Source: Paraburkholderia ultramafica (GTDB lineage: Bacteria; Pseudomonadota; Gammaproteobacteria; Burkholderiales; Burkholderiaceae). From it: a DNA stretch of 64,000 nucleotides. Location of the stretch: positions 186,001-250,000 of the forward strand of contig NZ_CADIKK010000006.1 of assembly GCF_902859915.1 (NCBI RefSeq), written 5' to 3'. This document shows positions 1 through 8,404 of the stretch, piece after piece. The notes beneath the pieces are model-generated. The model was not told the origin of the DNA, did no database searches, and worked only from the letters and a program-made list of their open reading frames with translations. A program made the translations under genes and the position numbers. Numbering within the stretch: the first letter of the stretch is position 1; each line of letters opens with the position of its first letter.

Positions 1-1
1 C

Positions 2-691
2 TCTCTCCACGGGGTCGGGCTATCTCTGGGTAGTGCAGAGGAGTTGGACGCTGCGCATCTGGAGCGCTTGCGCGCCGTCGTCGAACGCTTCGAGCCGGGT
101 CTGGTCTCCGACCACCTCTCCTGGAGCATCAGCGGCGGCACCTACCTTGCGGACCTGCTTCCCTTGCCGATGACCGAAGAGGCACTCGCTGTGGTGTGCC
201 GTCATGTCGACCAGGTCCAAACCTGCCTGCAGGCGCGCATTTCGATTGAAAACCCATCGACCTATCTGCAGTTCTCTCACTCGACCATTCCTGAGTGGGA
301 GTTCCTCGCAGAGGTTGCGCGCCGCACAGGGTGCGGAATTCTGTGCGACGTCAACAATATCTACGTCAGTTCAAGCAATCATGGCTGGAATGGACTGACC
401 TATCTTGATGCTCTGCCACCAGCAGCGGTTACTGAGGTTCACCTGGCCGGCCACAGCGTGCGGCAGCTTGACGAGGGCAAGGTTCTGCGGATTGACGACC
501 ACGGTTCGCGCGTCGTACCTCAGGTGTGGGACTTGTTCAAACAGGCTCTCAAGCGCTTTGGCCCCGTTCCCACCTTGGTTGAGTGGGACACCGACGTGCC
601 GGCGCTCGAGGTTCTGATGGAGGAGGCGGCGATTGCGCAAGCCTATTTGGAGGGGCAACAGGATGACAACGTGTGCGCCAACGCTGCTTGA
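2..691 (+). CDS. bufB: DUF692 multinuclear iron oxidase, BufB/GigB-like (5' partial)
   Basis: The reading frame is open from the first codon of the window and begins inside the protein, so the start lies upstream; 229 residues are visible. DUF692 proteins are MbnB-like TIM-barrel enzymes with two or three irons that modify cysteines in small precursor peptides. In the bufferin (gig) operon the substrate is a secreted Cys-rich DUF2282 peptide that binds copper. Visible family signatures are [10 protein letters not shown] at the left edge, the SIENPSTYL segment, EVHLAGHS and LVEWD near the end, which carry metal ligands in the family. It overlaps the DUF2063 gene by 29 bases, as expected for translational coupling. 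The precursor gene should lie just left of the window. Confidence 0.88.
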   Translation, partial: SLHGVGLSLGSAEELDAAHLERLRAVVERFEPGLVSDHLSWSISGGTYLADLLPLPMTEEALAVVCRHVDQVQTCLQARISIENPSTYLQFSHSTIPEWEFLAEVARRTGCGILCDVNNIYVSSSNHGWNGLTYLDALPPAAVTEVHLAGHSVRQLDEGKVLRIDDHGSRVVPQVWDLFKQALKRFGPVPTLVEWDTDVPALEVLMEEAAIAQAYLEGQQDDNVCANAA

Positions 692-1478
692 ATTGCAACG
701 CGCGGTCCGCGCAGACCTGCTCGGTTTTACCGACGGCAGTGCAACTGTTTACGTGGTACCCGAAGGGCTGACCCCACAAGCGCGGCTCGCTATTTATCGA
801 AATACGGTGAACAGTACGCTGCTGAAAGCGCTGCGGCTTTCATATCCGGCCGTACAAGCTCTGGTTGGAGAAGAATTCTTTGAAGGTGCCGCTCGACTGT
901 TCATTGAGCAATGCCCACCGTCGAACGCGCAGCTCGACAGCTACGGTGCGACGTTCCCGGATTTTCTGGCGCAGATGCCGCAAACGGCGTCGCTCGACTA
1001 TCTGCCGGACACCGCGCGCCTCGAATGGACGGTCAGCGAGGTGCTGCATGCAGCAGACGCGAGGCCGCTCGATCTGCAGCGCCTTGCGCAATTGAATGAC
1101 GGCGGGCTGAAGTCCGTATGGCTTCTGCCAAGCCCTGCTGTACGGCTATTTCAGTCGGACTTTCCGGTGGATGCCATCTGGCGCGCCGTGTTGGCTCACG
1201 ACGAGGGCGCATTGGCGGATATCAATCCGGCCGCTGGCCCGGTTTGGCTCCATGTTTACCGGAGCGCAACTGGCCTGGAGGTTCGGCGGATAGATGAATG
1301 GCAATGGCGATTGACGGCGGCTTTGTTTGCAGGACATTCATTGCATGATGCGCTTGCCGAGGCGCCATACGAGGAAGCGCACCGTTGGCTCGCATCACTG
1401 CTGGTATCGGGTTGCTTTTCTGACGCTTGCGCGTCAAATCAGGCGTGTGGTCCCACAAGCAGGAGCCAGCTCACATGA
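663..1478 (+). CDS. bufC: DUF2063 partner protein, BufC/GigC-like
   Basis: This 271-residue protein matches the DUF2063 (putative DNA-binding domain) family that always travels with DUF692 oxidases and is thought to present the precursor peptide to the oxidase. The N-terminal part has the usual L.LQ..V..DLLG opening followed by [17 protein letters not shown] and a [14 protein letters not shown] segment, all typical of the family. The frame also contains an earlier ATG at 633, but the ATG at 663 gives the usual N-terminus ([12 protein letters not shown]). The stop overlaps the next gene's start as ATGA. The family assignment is good; the peptide-presenting role is inferred from studied bufferin and methanobactin systems. 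Confidence 0.85.
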   Translation: MTTCAPTLLELQRAVRADLLGFTDGSATVYVVPEGLTPQARLAIYRNTVNSTLLKALRLSYPAVQALVGEEFFEGAARLFIEQCPPSNAQLDSYGATFPDFLAQMPQTASLDYLPDTARLEWTVSEVLHAADARPLDLQRLAQLNDGGLKSVWLLPSPAVRLFQSDFPVDAIWRAVLAHDEGALADINPAAGPVWLHVYRSATGLEVRRIDEWQWRLTAALFAGHSLHDALAEAPYEEAHRWLASLLVSGCFSDACASNQACGPTSRSQLT

Positions 1479-1972
1479 AACACGAGTCTCAATTCGCCGG
1501 TCGCGGGTCGACGTTGAACAACCGCATACGGAATGTCATCGGATGGCTGGAGCGAGTGCCGTATGCGGTTCTTGCGCTCCCGCTACGATTTGCGGTGGCA
1601 ACTATCTTCTGGAACTCGGCGATGACCAAACTGGCCGACTGGAATGCCGCGCTCGAGTTGTTCAGGGAAGACTATCGATTGCCGTTGCTTGCGCCCGAGT
1701 TCGCTGCCTACCTCGCGGTGTCAATCGAACTGACTACGCCCGTTCTGCTTGTGCTGGGTTTGGCGACGCGCCCCGTTGCGCTGGTTTTACTCGGCATGAC
1801 AACGGTCATCGAGGTATTCGTGTATCCGCTTGCGTGGCCGACGCACATCCAGTGGGCTGCCATGCTGCTGGTGCTGTTGTGCCGGGGCGCAGGCAACTGG
1901 TCGCTGGACTACCTCTTGTATCGGCGCTTTGGTTCCGCCTTCAGCAACAGGTCCCATCGTTCGGCAGATTGA
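1475..1972 (+). CDS. DoxX-family membrane protein of the buf/gig operon (GigD-like)
   Basis: A 165-residue integral membrane protein with about four hydrophobic helices (for example PYAVLALPLRFAVATIFW and the stretch around LTTPVLLVLGLATRPVALVLL). It fits the DoxX family, whose members act in thiol and redox chemistry at the inner membrane. DoxX proteins are the usual last gene of gig/bufferin operons. The ATG overlaps the previous stop (ATGA) and has an AGGAG ribosome site about eight bases upstream, which favours this start over an earlier in-frame ATG at 1427. Exact function in copper protection is not known. Confidence 0.82.
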   Translation: MKHESQFAGRGSTLNNRIRNVIGWLERVPYAVLALPLRFAVATIFWNSAMTKLADWNAALELFREDYRLPLLAPEFAAYLAVSIELTTPVLLVLGLATRPVALVLLGMTTVIEVFVYPLAWPTHIQWAAMLLVLLCRGAGNWSLDYLLYRRFGSAFSNRSHRSAD

Positions 1973-2065
1973 GACCAGCCATTTTTCGTCATTGCGTGTA
2001 ACGTTTCTGTGTGGATCGTCCCAACGAGAAGAATCAGCTAACTCGTCCAGCGTCAAAGAGAGGAA

Positions 2066-2284
2066 ATGATGAAGACTGTCGTACTGGAATCGACTATCAC
2101 GTGTCCGGCGTGCGGGCATAGGAAACGCGAAACGATGCCCATCGATGCCTGCGTGTGGTTTTACGAGTGCGAGCGCTGCAAGATGGTCCTCAGGCCCAAG
2201 CCCGGAGACTGCTGCGTGTACTGCTCGTACGGCACGATGGCGTGTCCTCCTGTACAGCAGGCGGGTTCATGCTGCGCCCGCTGA
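2066..2284 (+). CDS. Small GDCCVxC-motif cysteine-rich protein
   Basis: A 72-residue protein with eleven cysteines. It carries two zinc-ribbon-like pairs (CPACG and CERC) and then the signature GDCCVYCSYG, which defines the GDCCVxC domain family; some relatives have selenocysteine in this motif. Such genes are often found near mercury, arsenic or thiol-redox genes. A strong AGAGAGGA ribosome site precedes tandem ATGs at 2066 and 2069; either may be used. It follows the copper-linked operon and precedes a thioredoxin/CcdA pair, so a metal or redox task is likely, but no activity has been established for it here. Confidence 0.8.
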   Translation: MMKTVVLESTITCPACGHRKRETMPIDACVWFYECERCKMVLRPKPGDCCVYCSYGTMACPPVQQAGSCCAR

Positions 2285-2461
2285 TTTGCTGACCGGGACT
2301 ACGTGACCCTGGTTCTTCCGCCACGGGAACCGGGAGATACCGGGATTGTTGGGGACACAGCGCAGGCGGCATTTGCGCGTCATGTTCGCCTGCGAAACGT
2401 GCAATAGCATTTCTTGTCAAATGAATGAGACGTCTGCACCCGTGGTAAACGGAGATTGAGC

Positions 2462-2848
2462 ATGTGGAAAGCGATAGCGCGGATTTTTCTGGTTGCGATG
2501 CTCGCCTTTGCCGCAGGCGGGGCGGTCGGCGGCGAACAGGCGTTTAACCAGGCGCAGTTTGATCAGCTGAACGCTGCCGGAAAACCGGTCATTGTCTATT
2601 TCCACGCAACGTGGTGCCCCACCTGCAAGATTCAGCAGCCGATTGTGGACCGACTCTCGGCACAACCCGATATGAAGCCGGTGACTATTTTCGTGGCCGA
2701 CTACGACAAGGAAATCGCCTTGAAGCGCGCCATGAAGGTGACGCAGCAATCGACTTTCGTCGTGTTCAAAGGTGGCCACGAAGTCGCCCGTTCGACAGGA
2801 CAAACGCGCGAGCGCGATATCAGCGATACCTTCGCGAAGGCCTTGTGA
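2462..2848 (+). CDS. Periplasmic thioredoxin-fold protein
   Basis: A 128-residue protein with an N-terminal hydrophobic signal (about residues 6-25) and a thioredoxin fold. The active-site motif is ATWCPTC, with the two redox cysteines separated by Pro-Thr. A cis-proline loop is plausible in QQSTFVVFKGG. It is probably exported and kept reduced by the CcdA protein encoded next, whose start overlaps its stop (TGATG). The ATG at 2462 has a GGAG site eight bases upstream, better than the TTG two codons earlier. Likely clients are periplasmic disulfides or oxidised metal-binding proteins; the client is not shown by the sequence. Confidence 0.85.
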   Translation: MWKAIARIFLVAMLAFAAGGAVGGEQAFNQAQFDQLNAAGKPVIVYFHATWCPTCKIQQPIVDRLSAQPDMKPVTIFVADYDKEIALKRAMKVTQQSTFVVFKGGHEVARSTGQTRERDISDTFAKAL

Positions 2849-3576
2849 TGAACTTCGGGGTGGGTACTTACGGACTGGGTTTCGCCGCGGGCGCACTGTC
2901 AACCTTGTCCCCCTGCGTGCTGCCGCTGGTTCCGGTTCTCGTCGCGTCCGCTTTGTCGGCGCATCGGATGGCCGTTGTTGCGCTCGCACTCGGATTGGGT
3001 GTTGCTTTTTCTGGCGTCGGCATTTTTCTGGCGACGCTGGGCGCATCTCTCGGTTTCGATGAGGGTGTCTTTCGCAACGTAGCCGCTCTGTTGATGATTC
3101 TGTTTGGGCTGGTGATGTTTTCTGCCCGCTTGCAGGCGATGTTCAACCGTGCGACCGCGCGCTTCAGCAGTTCGGGCCAGAGGTGGTTGAGCAAGGTAAG
3201 TGGCGACACCCTGTCCGGTCAGTTCGCTATCGGACTGCTCATAGGGGTTGTCTGGACACCTTGCGTCGGTCCGACATTGGGAGCGGCCACGACGCTTGCG
3301 TCTCAGGGACGCAACCTCAGCGATGTCGCCCTCCTGATGATAATGTTTGGGCTTGGTGCCGGGCTTCCGCTGGTCATGCTGGGTGCGCTTTCGCGAGCGT
3401 CGATGACAAAGTGGCGCGCTGGGCTTGGTTCTGCGGCAAGGGTCGGAAAGGCCGTCTTTGGAGCGGTTTTCGTTGCGTTCGGCCTGCTTGCGCTCACCGG
3501 GCTGGACAAGGTGCTCGAGACGGCGATTCTCTCCGCAAGTCCATCATGGCTGATTGCATTCACTACGGCCTTGTGA
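2848..3576 (+). CDS. ccdA: CcdA/DsbD-like thiol-disulfide transporter
   Basis: A 242-residue polytopic membrane protein of the CcdA family, which passes electrons from cytoplasmic thioredoxin to periplasmic thiol proteins. The two family cysteines are visible in transmembrane segments: LSTLSPCVLPLVP near the N-terminus and VVWTPCVGPTLGAA in the middle. The frame runs open much further upstream, but the ATG overlapping the thioredoxin stop gives a full-length CcdA and coupled translation. CcdA proteins often serve cytochrome c maturation, but pairing with its own thioredoxin and the copper/redox neighbours suggests a dedicated reducing system. Confidence 0.87.
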   Translation: MNFGVGTYGLGFAAGALSTLSPCVLPLVPVLVASALSAHRMAVVALALGLGVAFSGVGIFLATLGASLGFDEGVFRNVAALLMILFGLVMFSARLQAMFNRATARFSSSGQRWLSKVSGDTLSGQFAIGLLIGVVWTPCVGPTLGAATTLASQGRNLSDVALLMIMFGLGAGLPLVMLGALSRASMTKWRAGLGSAARVGKAVFGAVFVAFGLLALTGLDKVLETAILSASPSWLIAFTTAL

Positions 3577-3795
3577 CCGGCAACGACAGAAAACGCGATG
3601 GCCGGCGTCCTCGGAAATGGCGTGTGCCAGCCGGACAGTGTTGGGGTGCAGCGCACCTCACAAACCGGGACGCTTGCTGATTCCCATGTACAACGCATCG
3701 CGCCAGCTCGTTGCCATGCAATCCGAAGCTGTCCGAAGTGCATGGCGCTTTCGTCTATCATCTGGCTCATGGAACGATGGCGATTGAGGAACAAG

Positions 3796-4410
3796 ATGGA
3801 CAGTAAAGAGCATTGGGAAGAGGTGTACCGCTCGAAGGCACCGGACGCGGTAAGCTGGTATCGACCGCACCTTGATACCTCGCTGAGAATGATCAGCGAA
3901 GTCACGTTGGACCTCAGCGCAAATATCATCGATGTCGGTGGCGGTGAGTCGACACTGGTGGACGATTTAGTCGAGCGCGGGTATCGAAATTTGACGGTTC
4001 TCGACATGTCCGCGCTGGCGCTCGACACGACGAAACGTCGCTTGGGTGTGACCGCCAGCCATATAGTCTGGATTGAGTCCGATATCACGACGGCGCAACT
4101 GCCGGCGCACCGGTACGACGTTTGGCACGACCGCGCCGTTTTTCACTTCCTGACCGAGTCGTCGCAACGTGACGCGTATGTCCACCTGCTGTCGAAAGCG
4201 CTCAGGCCTCATGGCCACGTCGTGATTGGCACTTTCGGTCCGGCAGGGCCTGCCAGGTGCAGCGGACTAAGCGTGATGAGATACAACGCGGACAGCTTGT
4301 CCGCCGAAATGGGCGCCGGGTTCGAGCTTTCAACGGCGACACTCGAAGACCACCGCACGCCAGCAGGTGCCACGCAACAGTTTCTTTACTGCTGCTTCCG
4401 CAAGCTATGA
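3796..4410 (+). CDS. Class I SAM-dependent methyltransferase
   Basis: A 204-residue Rossmann-fold methyltransferase. The motif I glycine loop is IIDVGGGES, followed by the acidic end of strand 2 (LTVLDMS) and motif IV-like YDVWHDRAVFHFL. The opening HWEEVYRSKAPDAVSWYRP is a recurring N-terminus in small unclassified methyltransferases. The ATG at 3796 has a GAGGA site five bases upstream; the longer open frame before it has no family similarity. The substrate cannot be told from sequence. It stands alone, 219 bases after ccdA, at the end of the copper/redox block. Confidence 0.83.
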   Translation: MDSKEHWEEVYRSKAPDAVSWYRPHLDTSLRMISEVTLDLSANIIDVGGGESTLVDDLVERGYRNLTVLDMSALALDTTKRRLGVTASHIVWIESDITTAQLPAHRYDVWHDRAVFHFLTESSQRDAYVHLLSKALRPHGHVVIGTFGPAGPARCSGLSVMRYNADSLSAEMGAGFELSTATLEDHRTPAGATQQFLYCCFRKL

Positions 4411-4689
4411 CGGTGCGACAGCATTTCATTGATGCGCTGTGAACTGAGCAACGTACGTTTCGGGCAATGTCCGGCAGCAATCAGCCGCCGGACAAGGTGT
4501 GTCGTGTCACAGTCGGCCGTGCGTGCCGCCACGACCCGCCGCAAAAACTGGAGCGGTGGCGCTCGGCCTCGTCAGGCTGTTTATGGACGCGCTGATCCAC
4601 GCGCTTCCTGTCAGCGCGTCTGCGGTTGCAATGTGCTCCGCGCCGTCGCCGGGCAAACCAATCGGTATCCCGGCCAAGGCCTGCGTCGC

Positions 4690-6819
4690 TTACATCTGAT
4701 ATCGCAGTGTCGCCATCACGCTGCGCGGTGCGCCCGGCATGTTGAGATTGGGGCTGGAGCCGTGCGCCGAGACGATATAGCTATTGTTGAACAGGTTGTA
4801 GAGGTTCAACTGAAGCTCGAACGGGCCGCGGGCGTACCAGGCCATCATGTCGGCCGTGACGTAGCCGGGCAGCGTCACGGTGTTTTGCGGATCGGCCACG
4901 CGTGCGCCGACGAGGTTCAGCCCGCCGCCGACACCGAAGCCGTGGCCCAGGTTCTTGGTCAGCCACACGTTGCCGGAGTGGCGTGGGGTAAGCGTGGCGC
5001 GCTTGTCCTGCAACGCGGGGCTCGACTTCGTCACTGTCGCGTCCAGGTATGCGTAGCCTGCCAGCACGCGCCAGCCCTGACCGAGTTCGGCAGCACCGCT
5101 GATTTCCACGCCATCGGTACGTTGTTCGCCGATCGGTATCAGCGCCGTGTTGCTTGCGTTCGCAACCTTGATGTTGGTGCGCTCCAGGCGGAAAACCGAG
5201 ACCGTCGTACTGGCCTTGCCATCCAGCCAGTCGTATTTCGCGCCGATTTCCGCGTTTTTGGTGACCTCGGGCGCCAGTTGGGCGTTGTTGGCGGCGAGCG
5301 AGAATGCCTCACCCGAAGGCTGGAATGAGCGGCTCCACGATACATAGTAGGACTGCGCAATGGACGGCTGCCAGACGAGGCCCACGCGAGGGCTCCAGGC
5401 ATTGTCGGTGCGCGACAGGTTCGGCTGGTTCGGACGGCGCTCGAAGGTGTCCTGCTCGAAGTGGTCATAGCGGACGCCGAGCAGCGCCTTCCAGTGCTCG
5501 CTGAGGCTGATCATGTCCTGGGTATAGAGCCCGAGCGTCTTGAAGACGCCGAGGTTGCTGGCCGCGGGTGTCCCGCCCAGATGCAGCGGCAGCGTCGGCA
5601 GCACGGGGTGGAACAGATCGACCGTCGCGATGTTGTTCTTCGAGAAATTGACCAGGTCCTTGTCCTGCTGGCCAAGCTCCATGCCGTAGAGCAGTTCGTG
5701 CTTCATGCCGAAGAGCGTGGCTTTCTGCGTAAGGTCGGTCTGGTTGAACCAGCCGTGTTCCTCCCGGTACACATTGGAGCGGTTCAGGGAAACCCTCAGC
5801 GTCGCCTCGTTCACGGTCCCGGGAAGGGTGTTGTTGCGATCGAGCGAGTAATGATAGTAGCGCGTGGCGTTGCGGATCGACCACTGATCGTTGAACTCAT
5901 GTCTGATGGTGGCGGTTCCCGAATACACGCGCGCCTGCGTGTAGTCCGCGTCGCGCGCATTGGCCGCGCCGTAGTAGGTGGAAGCCGGCACGTCGACGGG
6001 CCGCCCCTTGTAGGCAGGAATGCCAAAGTCGGTCACGCGGCGATCTTCCAGGTAGTCCGCCTGGAACAGCACGGTGGTCTTCGGCGCCACACGTAGTTCC
6101 AGCGACGGCGCGATGGCCGAGCGATTCAGGAACTGCTGCGAGCGATAGCTGTTCGACTCTTCGTGCGCGCCCGTCACGCGGAAGGCAGCCGCGCCCTCGG
6201 CAAACACGCGCCCCACATCGGCCCCGACACGGCGATCAGCCCACGATCCATAGCTGATGCCGACATCGGTAACGTCAATGCCCGGTTTCTTTGTGACGCG
6301 GTTGATCAGACCACCGGCCGAACCGCGGCCGTAGAGCACAGCGGCCGGCCCCTTGATGACTTCCACGCGGTCGACGTTGGACAGGTCGCGGAAGTACAGC
6401 GCATCGTCACGGATACCGTCAACGTACTGGTCGGCGATCGCCGAGAAGCCGCGGATCGTGACCTGGTCGCGCTGGCCATCGCCCGTGGAAAAGCCGACGC
6501 CCGGCACGTTCTTCAATACATCTTGCATTGAATTGGCGTGCTGGTCGCGCATCACTTCCGCGGTGACCACGTTCACGGTCTGCGGAATGTCGCGCAACGG
6601 CGTATCGGTCTTTGTGGCACTCACCGCATCCGGCGGGTTGTACCCCTCTCCTGGGTCACGAATCGCGCTCGCTTTGACGATAACCGTCGGCAACGGGTCT
6701 CCTGCCTGGGCGGCTGGCGAACTGGCGTTGTCTTCTGCGAAGGCAATTCCGGAAATCATGGGCTGGCACGCGAAAGCTGCCAGGACGGTTCGCCGTAGCG
6801 GGTGGACGTTGAATCTCAT
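4690..6819 (-). CDS. TonB-dependent siderophore receptor
   Basis: A 709-residue outer membrane receptor with a signal peptide ending near GIAFA, a TonB-box-like LPTVIVKAS, a plug domain (roughly residues 75-180: DIPQTVNVVTAEVM, VPGVGFSTGDGQRDQVTIRG, VEVIKGPAAVLYGRGSAGG) and a C-terminal beta-barrel ending in an aromatic-X-aromatic style strand (ATLRYQM). The plug features match the siderophore-receptor class that includes Fiu, FhuE and related catecholate or hydroxamate receptors; the ligand cannot be fixed. It stands alone, without biosynthesis or ABC genes, so it probably takes up a foreign siderophore. A Fur-like box lies 27 bases upstream of the start. Confidence 0.92.
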   Translation of the reverse strand: MRFNVHPLRRTVLAAFACQPMISGIAFAEDNASSPAAQAGDPLPTVIVKASAIRDPGEGYNPPDAVSATKTDTPLRDIPQTVNVVTAEVMRDQHANSMQDVLKNVPGVGFSTGDGQRDQVTIRGFSAIADQYVDGIRDDALYFRDLSNVDRVEVIKGPAAVLYGRGSAGGLINRVTKKPGIDVTDVGISYGSWADRRVGADVGRVFAEGAAAFRVTGAHEESNSYRSQQFLNRSAIAPSLELRVAPKTTVLFQADYLEDRRVTDFGIPAYKGRPVDVPASTYYGAANARDADYTQARVYSGTATIRHEFNDQWSIRNATRYYHYSLDRNNTLPGTVNEATLRVSLNRSNVYREEHGWFNQTDLTQKATLFGMKHELLYGMELGQQDKDLVNFSKNNIATVDLFHPVLPTLPLHLGGTPAASNLGVFKTLGLYTQDMISLSEHWKALLGVRYDHFEQDTFERRPNQPNLSRTDNAWSPRVGLVWQPSIAQSYYVSWSRSFQPSGEAFSLAANNAQLAPEVTKNAEIGAKYDWLDGKASTTVSVFRLERTNIKVANASNTALIPIGEQRTDGVEISGAAELGQGWRVLAGYAYLDATVTKSSPALQDKRATLTPRHSGNVWLTKNLGHGFGVGGGLNLVGARVADPQNTVTLPGYVTADMMAWYARGPFELQLNLYNLFNNSYIVSAHGSSPNLNMPGAPRSVMATLRYQM

Positions 6820-6845
6820 TTTCCCCTAGTAACTTTTGGTAATGG

Positions 6846-6864
6846 TCGAATGAGACGCATTATC
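6846..6864 (-). promoter_or_regulatory. Putative Fur box upstream of the siderophore receptor
   Basis: The 19 bases TCGAATGAGACGCATTATC match 13 of 19 positions of the Fur consensus GATAATGATAATCATTATC, including an intact CATTATC half. The site ends 27 bases upstream of the receptor's ATG, where a repressor would cover the promoter. It is counted by eye; binding is inferred. Confidence 0.55.
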
Positions 6865-6869
6865 GTTTG

Positions 6870-7239
6870 AAATGGTTTGAAAGGTCAATAAAAGGTTTGC
6901 GCTTTGTAGGGAGAATCGGTGGGAGCGATGGCGCAACGACGCAGTCAGTACCGGGTTGCCAGCATCCAGACACCCGGCTCGCACAGCTACCGGCTGAGTT
7001 CTGTCTGACGAGCTTCGGCGAACAATGCGAACACTGTCGATATGTCGCTTGTACGGGTGGATGCCAGCCAAAGGACTGGGCCTCGACAGCAAAATGTGTG
7101 TCCCATCTTTCCCGGGCAAGTCGTCATTAGGCGAAGCCGCTTGCGACGCTACGGAGTGTCACTACTTCGCCATGAGATTGCCTCGCAGAGTAGTGGACTG
7201 CTCTCAAATGTCGATTGCGACGAAGGCCGTTGCTGCCTA
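6870..7239. other. Intergenic region between receptor and bacterioferritin
   Basis: About 370 bases between divergent genes. Short frames exist here but have no ribosome site, no family similarity and poor codon use. It presumably holds the promoter for the bacterioferritin gene. I see no RNA gene in it. Confidence 0.5.
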
Positions 7240-7269
7240 TTGTTGTAACTCTCGTTGTTGTAACTCTCG
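7240..7269 (+). repeat. Two tandem copies of a 15-base unit before bfr
   Basis: TTGTTGTAACTCTCG occurs twice head to tail (7240-7254 and 7255-7269), ending 41 bases before the bfr start. It lies inside the probable promoter or leader. It may be a regulator site or simply a slippage duplication. Confidence 0.8.
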
Positions 7270-7310
7270 GGCCTGGACCGGAACGAGGACTGGAAACAAG
7301 GAGAACGGTC

Positions 7311-7790
7311 ATGCAAGGCGACAAGAAAGTCATCGATCACCTCAACGCACAGTTGAAGAATGAGCTGACTGCGATCAACCAGTACTTCCTGCATGCGCGC
7401 ATGTACCGTCATTGGCGACTCGACGAGCTTGGCAAGCACGAATATCAGGAATCGATCGAAGAAATGAAGCATGCCGACGCCCTGATTGAGCGCATCTTTG
7501 TGCTCGACGGGCTGCCGAATCTGCAGGACCTGCATAAACTGCTCGTGGGTGAGAATACGCAGGAAATCCTGGAGTGCGACCTGAAGCTTGAACAGACATC
7601 CCAGGCCACCTGCAAGGATGCGATCGCCTACTGCGAATCAGTGAAGGATTACGTCTCACGTGAAATACTGCAGCAGATTCTCGACGATACGGAGGACCAG
7701 ATCGACTGGCTCGAAACGCAGCTTGAGCTGATCAAGAAGGTGGGGATTGAGAACTATCTGCAGTCGGGCATGACCTCTCCGGAGGAATAG
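7311..7790 (+). CDS. bfr: Bacterioferritin (haem-type), with altered ferroxidase ligands
   Basis: A 159-residue four-helix bundle protein very close to E. coli Bfr in length and layout, so residues align without gaps. It stores iron in a 24-subunit cage. The haem ligand Met52 and metal ligands Glu18, Glu51, His54 and Glu94 are present. At the remaining ligand positions the sequence reads DDTEDQID, so E. coli Glu127 is Thr and His130 is Gln. Thr127 may be common in this lineage, whereas loss of His130 is unusual. The subunit may be weak in iron oxidation and may work with another Bfr. The ATG follows AAGGAGAA; earlier in-frame codons lack a site. Confidence 0.92.
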   Translation: MQGDKKVIDHLNAQLKNELTAINQYFLHARMYRHWRLDELGKHEYQESIEEMKHADALIERIFVLDGLPNLQDLHKLLVGENTQEILECDLKLEQTSQATCKDAIAYCESVKDYVSREILQQILDDTEDQIDWLETQLELIKKVGIENYLQSGMTSPEE

Positions 7791-8028
7791 CCCTCATTGC
7801 CATGTGCTACAGATTCACGCATTGGCGTGCTGACGGGGAAATGGGTCCGCTCATCCGGACAACTTGCCGATGATGGAGGCTATTATGTCAAAGCATGCCG
7901 CCGACCGGCCGCATGCCATACACTCGACCAATGCAAGCGGGACTTGTCCGGTTTCATTTTTGTCGTCTGTGGGCGCGCGACCGGTCATCGCCGAGGGGCC
8001 CCCGTTGGAAGAGAACCAACGGATGTTG

Positions 8029-8376
8029 TTACTCTTTGGCCGGCAATTCGCGCACAAACGATAGTGATTCTTCGAAGAGGTCTTCGAGTGAAGCAAAGGC
8101 CGGACTGTCCGCTTCAAATGCCAGCCAGCGCTGCATCGGATGACGACCAAATGGTTGAACGAATGTGCAGCCGTGCGTCTCGAGCAGCGCGGTAACAGCA
8201 AGTTGCGGAAGCTTCAAGGCGATCTGCTGCCCGTAGACGCAGGCCATCATCCGTTGCACGACGAAGAAGGGCGGGCAGCCGAAGACCTTGCGCTCCGTGA
8301 TCGCGTAGTGACGACAGGCCACAGCTCTAAGCGCGACAAGCACCGCGGCGCTGTGCTCCAGTCTGGGGGTGTTCAC
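8029..8376 (-). CDS. Small TfoX/Sxy N-terminal-like protein
   Basis: A 115-residue protein whose middle (KVFGCPPFFVVQRMMACVYG, then IALKLP and a Gly-Arg-Pro-Met-like turn before a Trp) resembles the TfoX N-terminal or YjbR-like fold. Small proteins of this type are often left unannotated in function. The start is a GTG at 8376 without a clear ribosome site, 28 bases after the FTR1 stop, so it is probably co-transcribed with the iron permease. The role is unknown; nothing in it suggests metal binding. Confidence 0.55.
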   Translation of the reverse strand: MNTPRLEHSAAVLVALRAVACRHYAITERKVFGCPPFFVVQRMMACVYGQQIALKLPQLAVTALLETHGCTFVQPFGRHPMQRWLAFEADSPAFASLEDLFEESLSFVRELPAKE

Positions 8377-8404
8377 GTGATGTTCTGGTTATCGTCTGCG
8401 GCGG

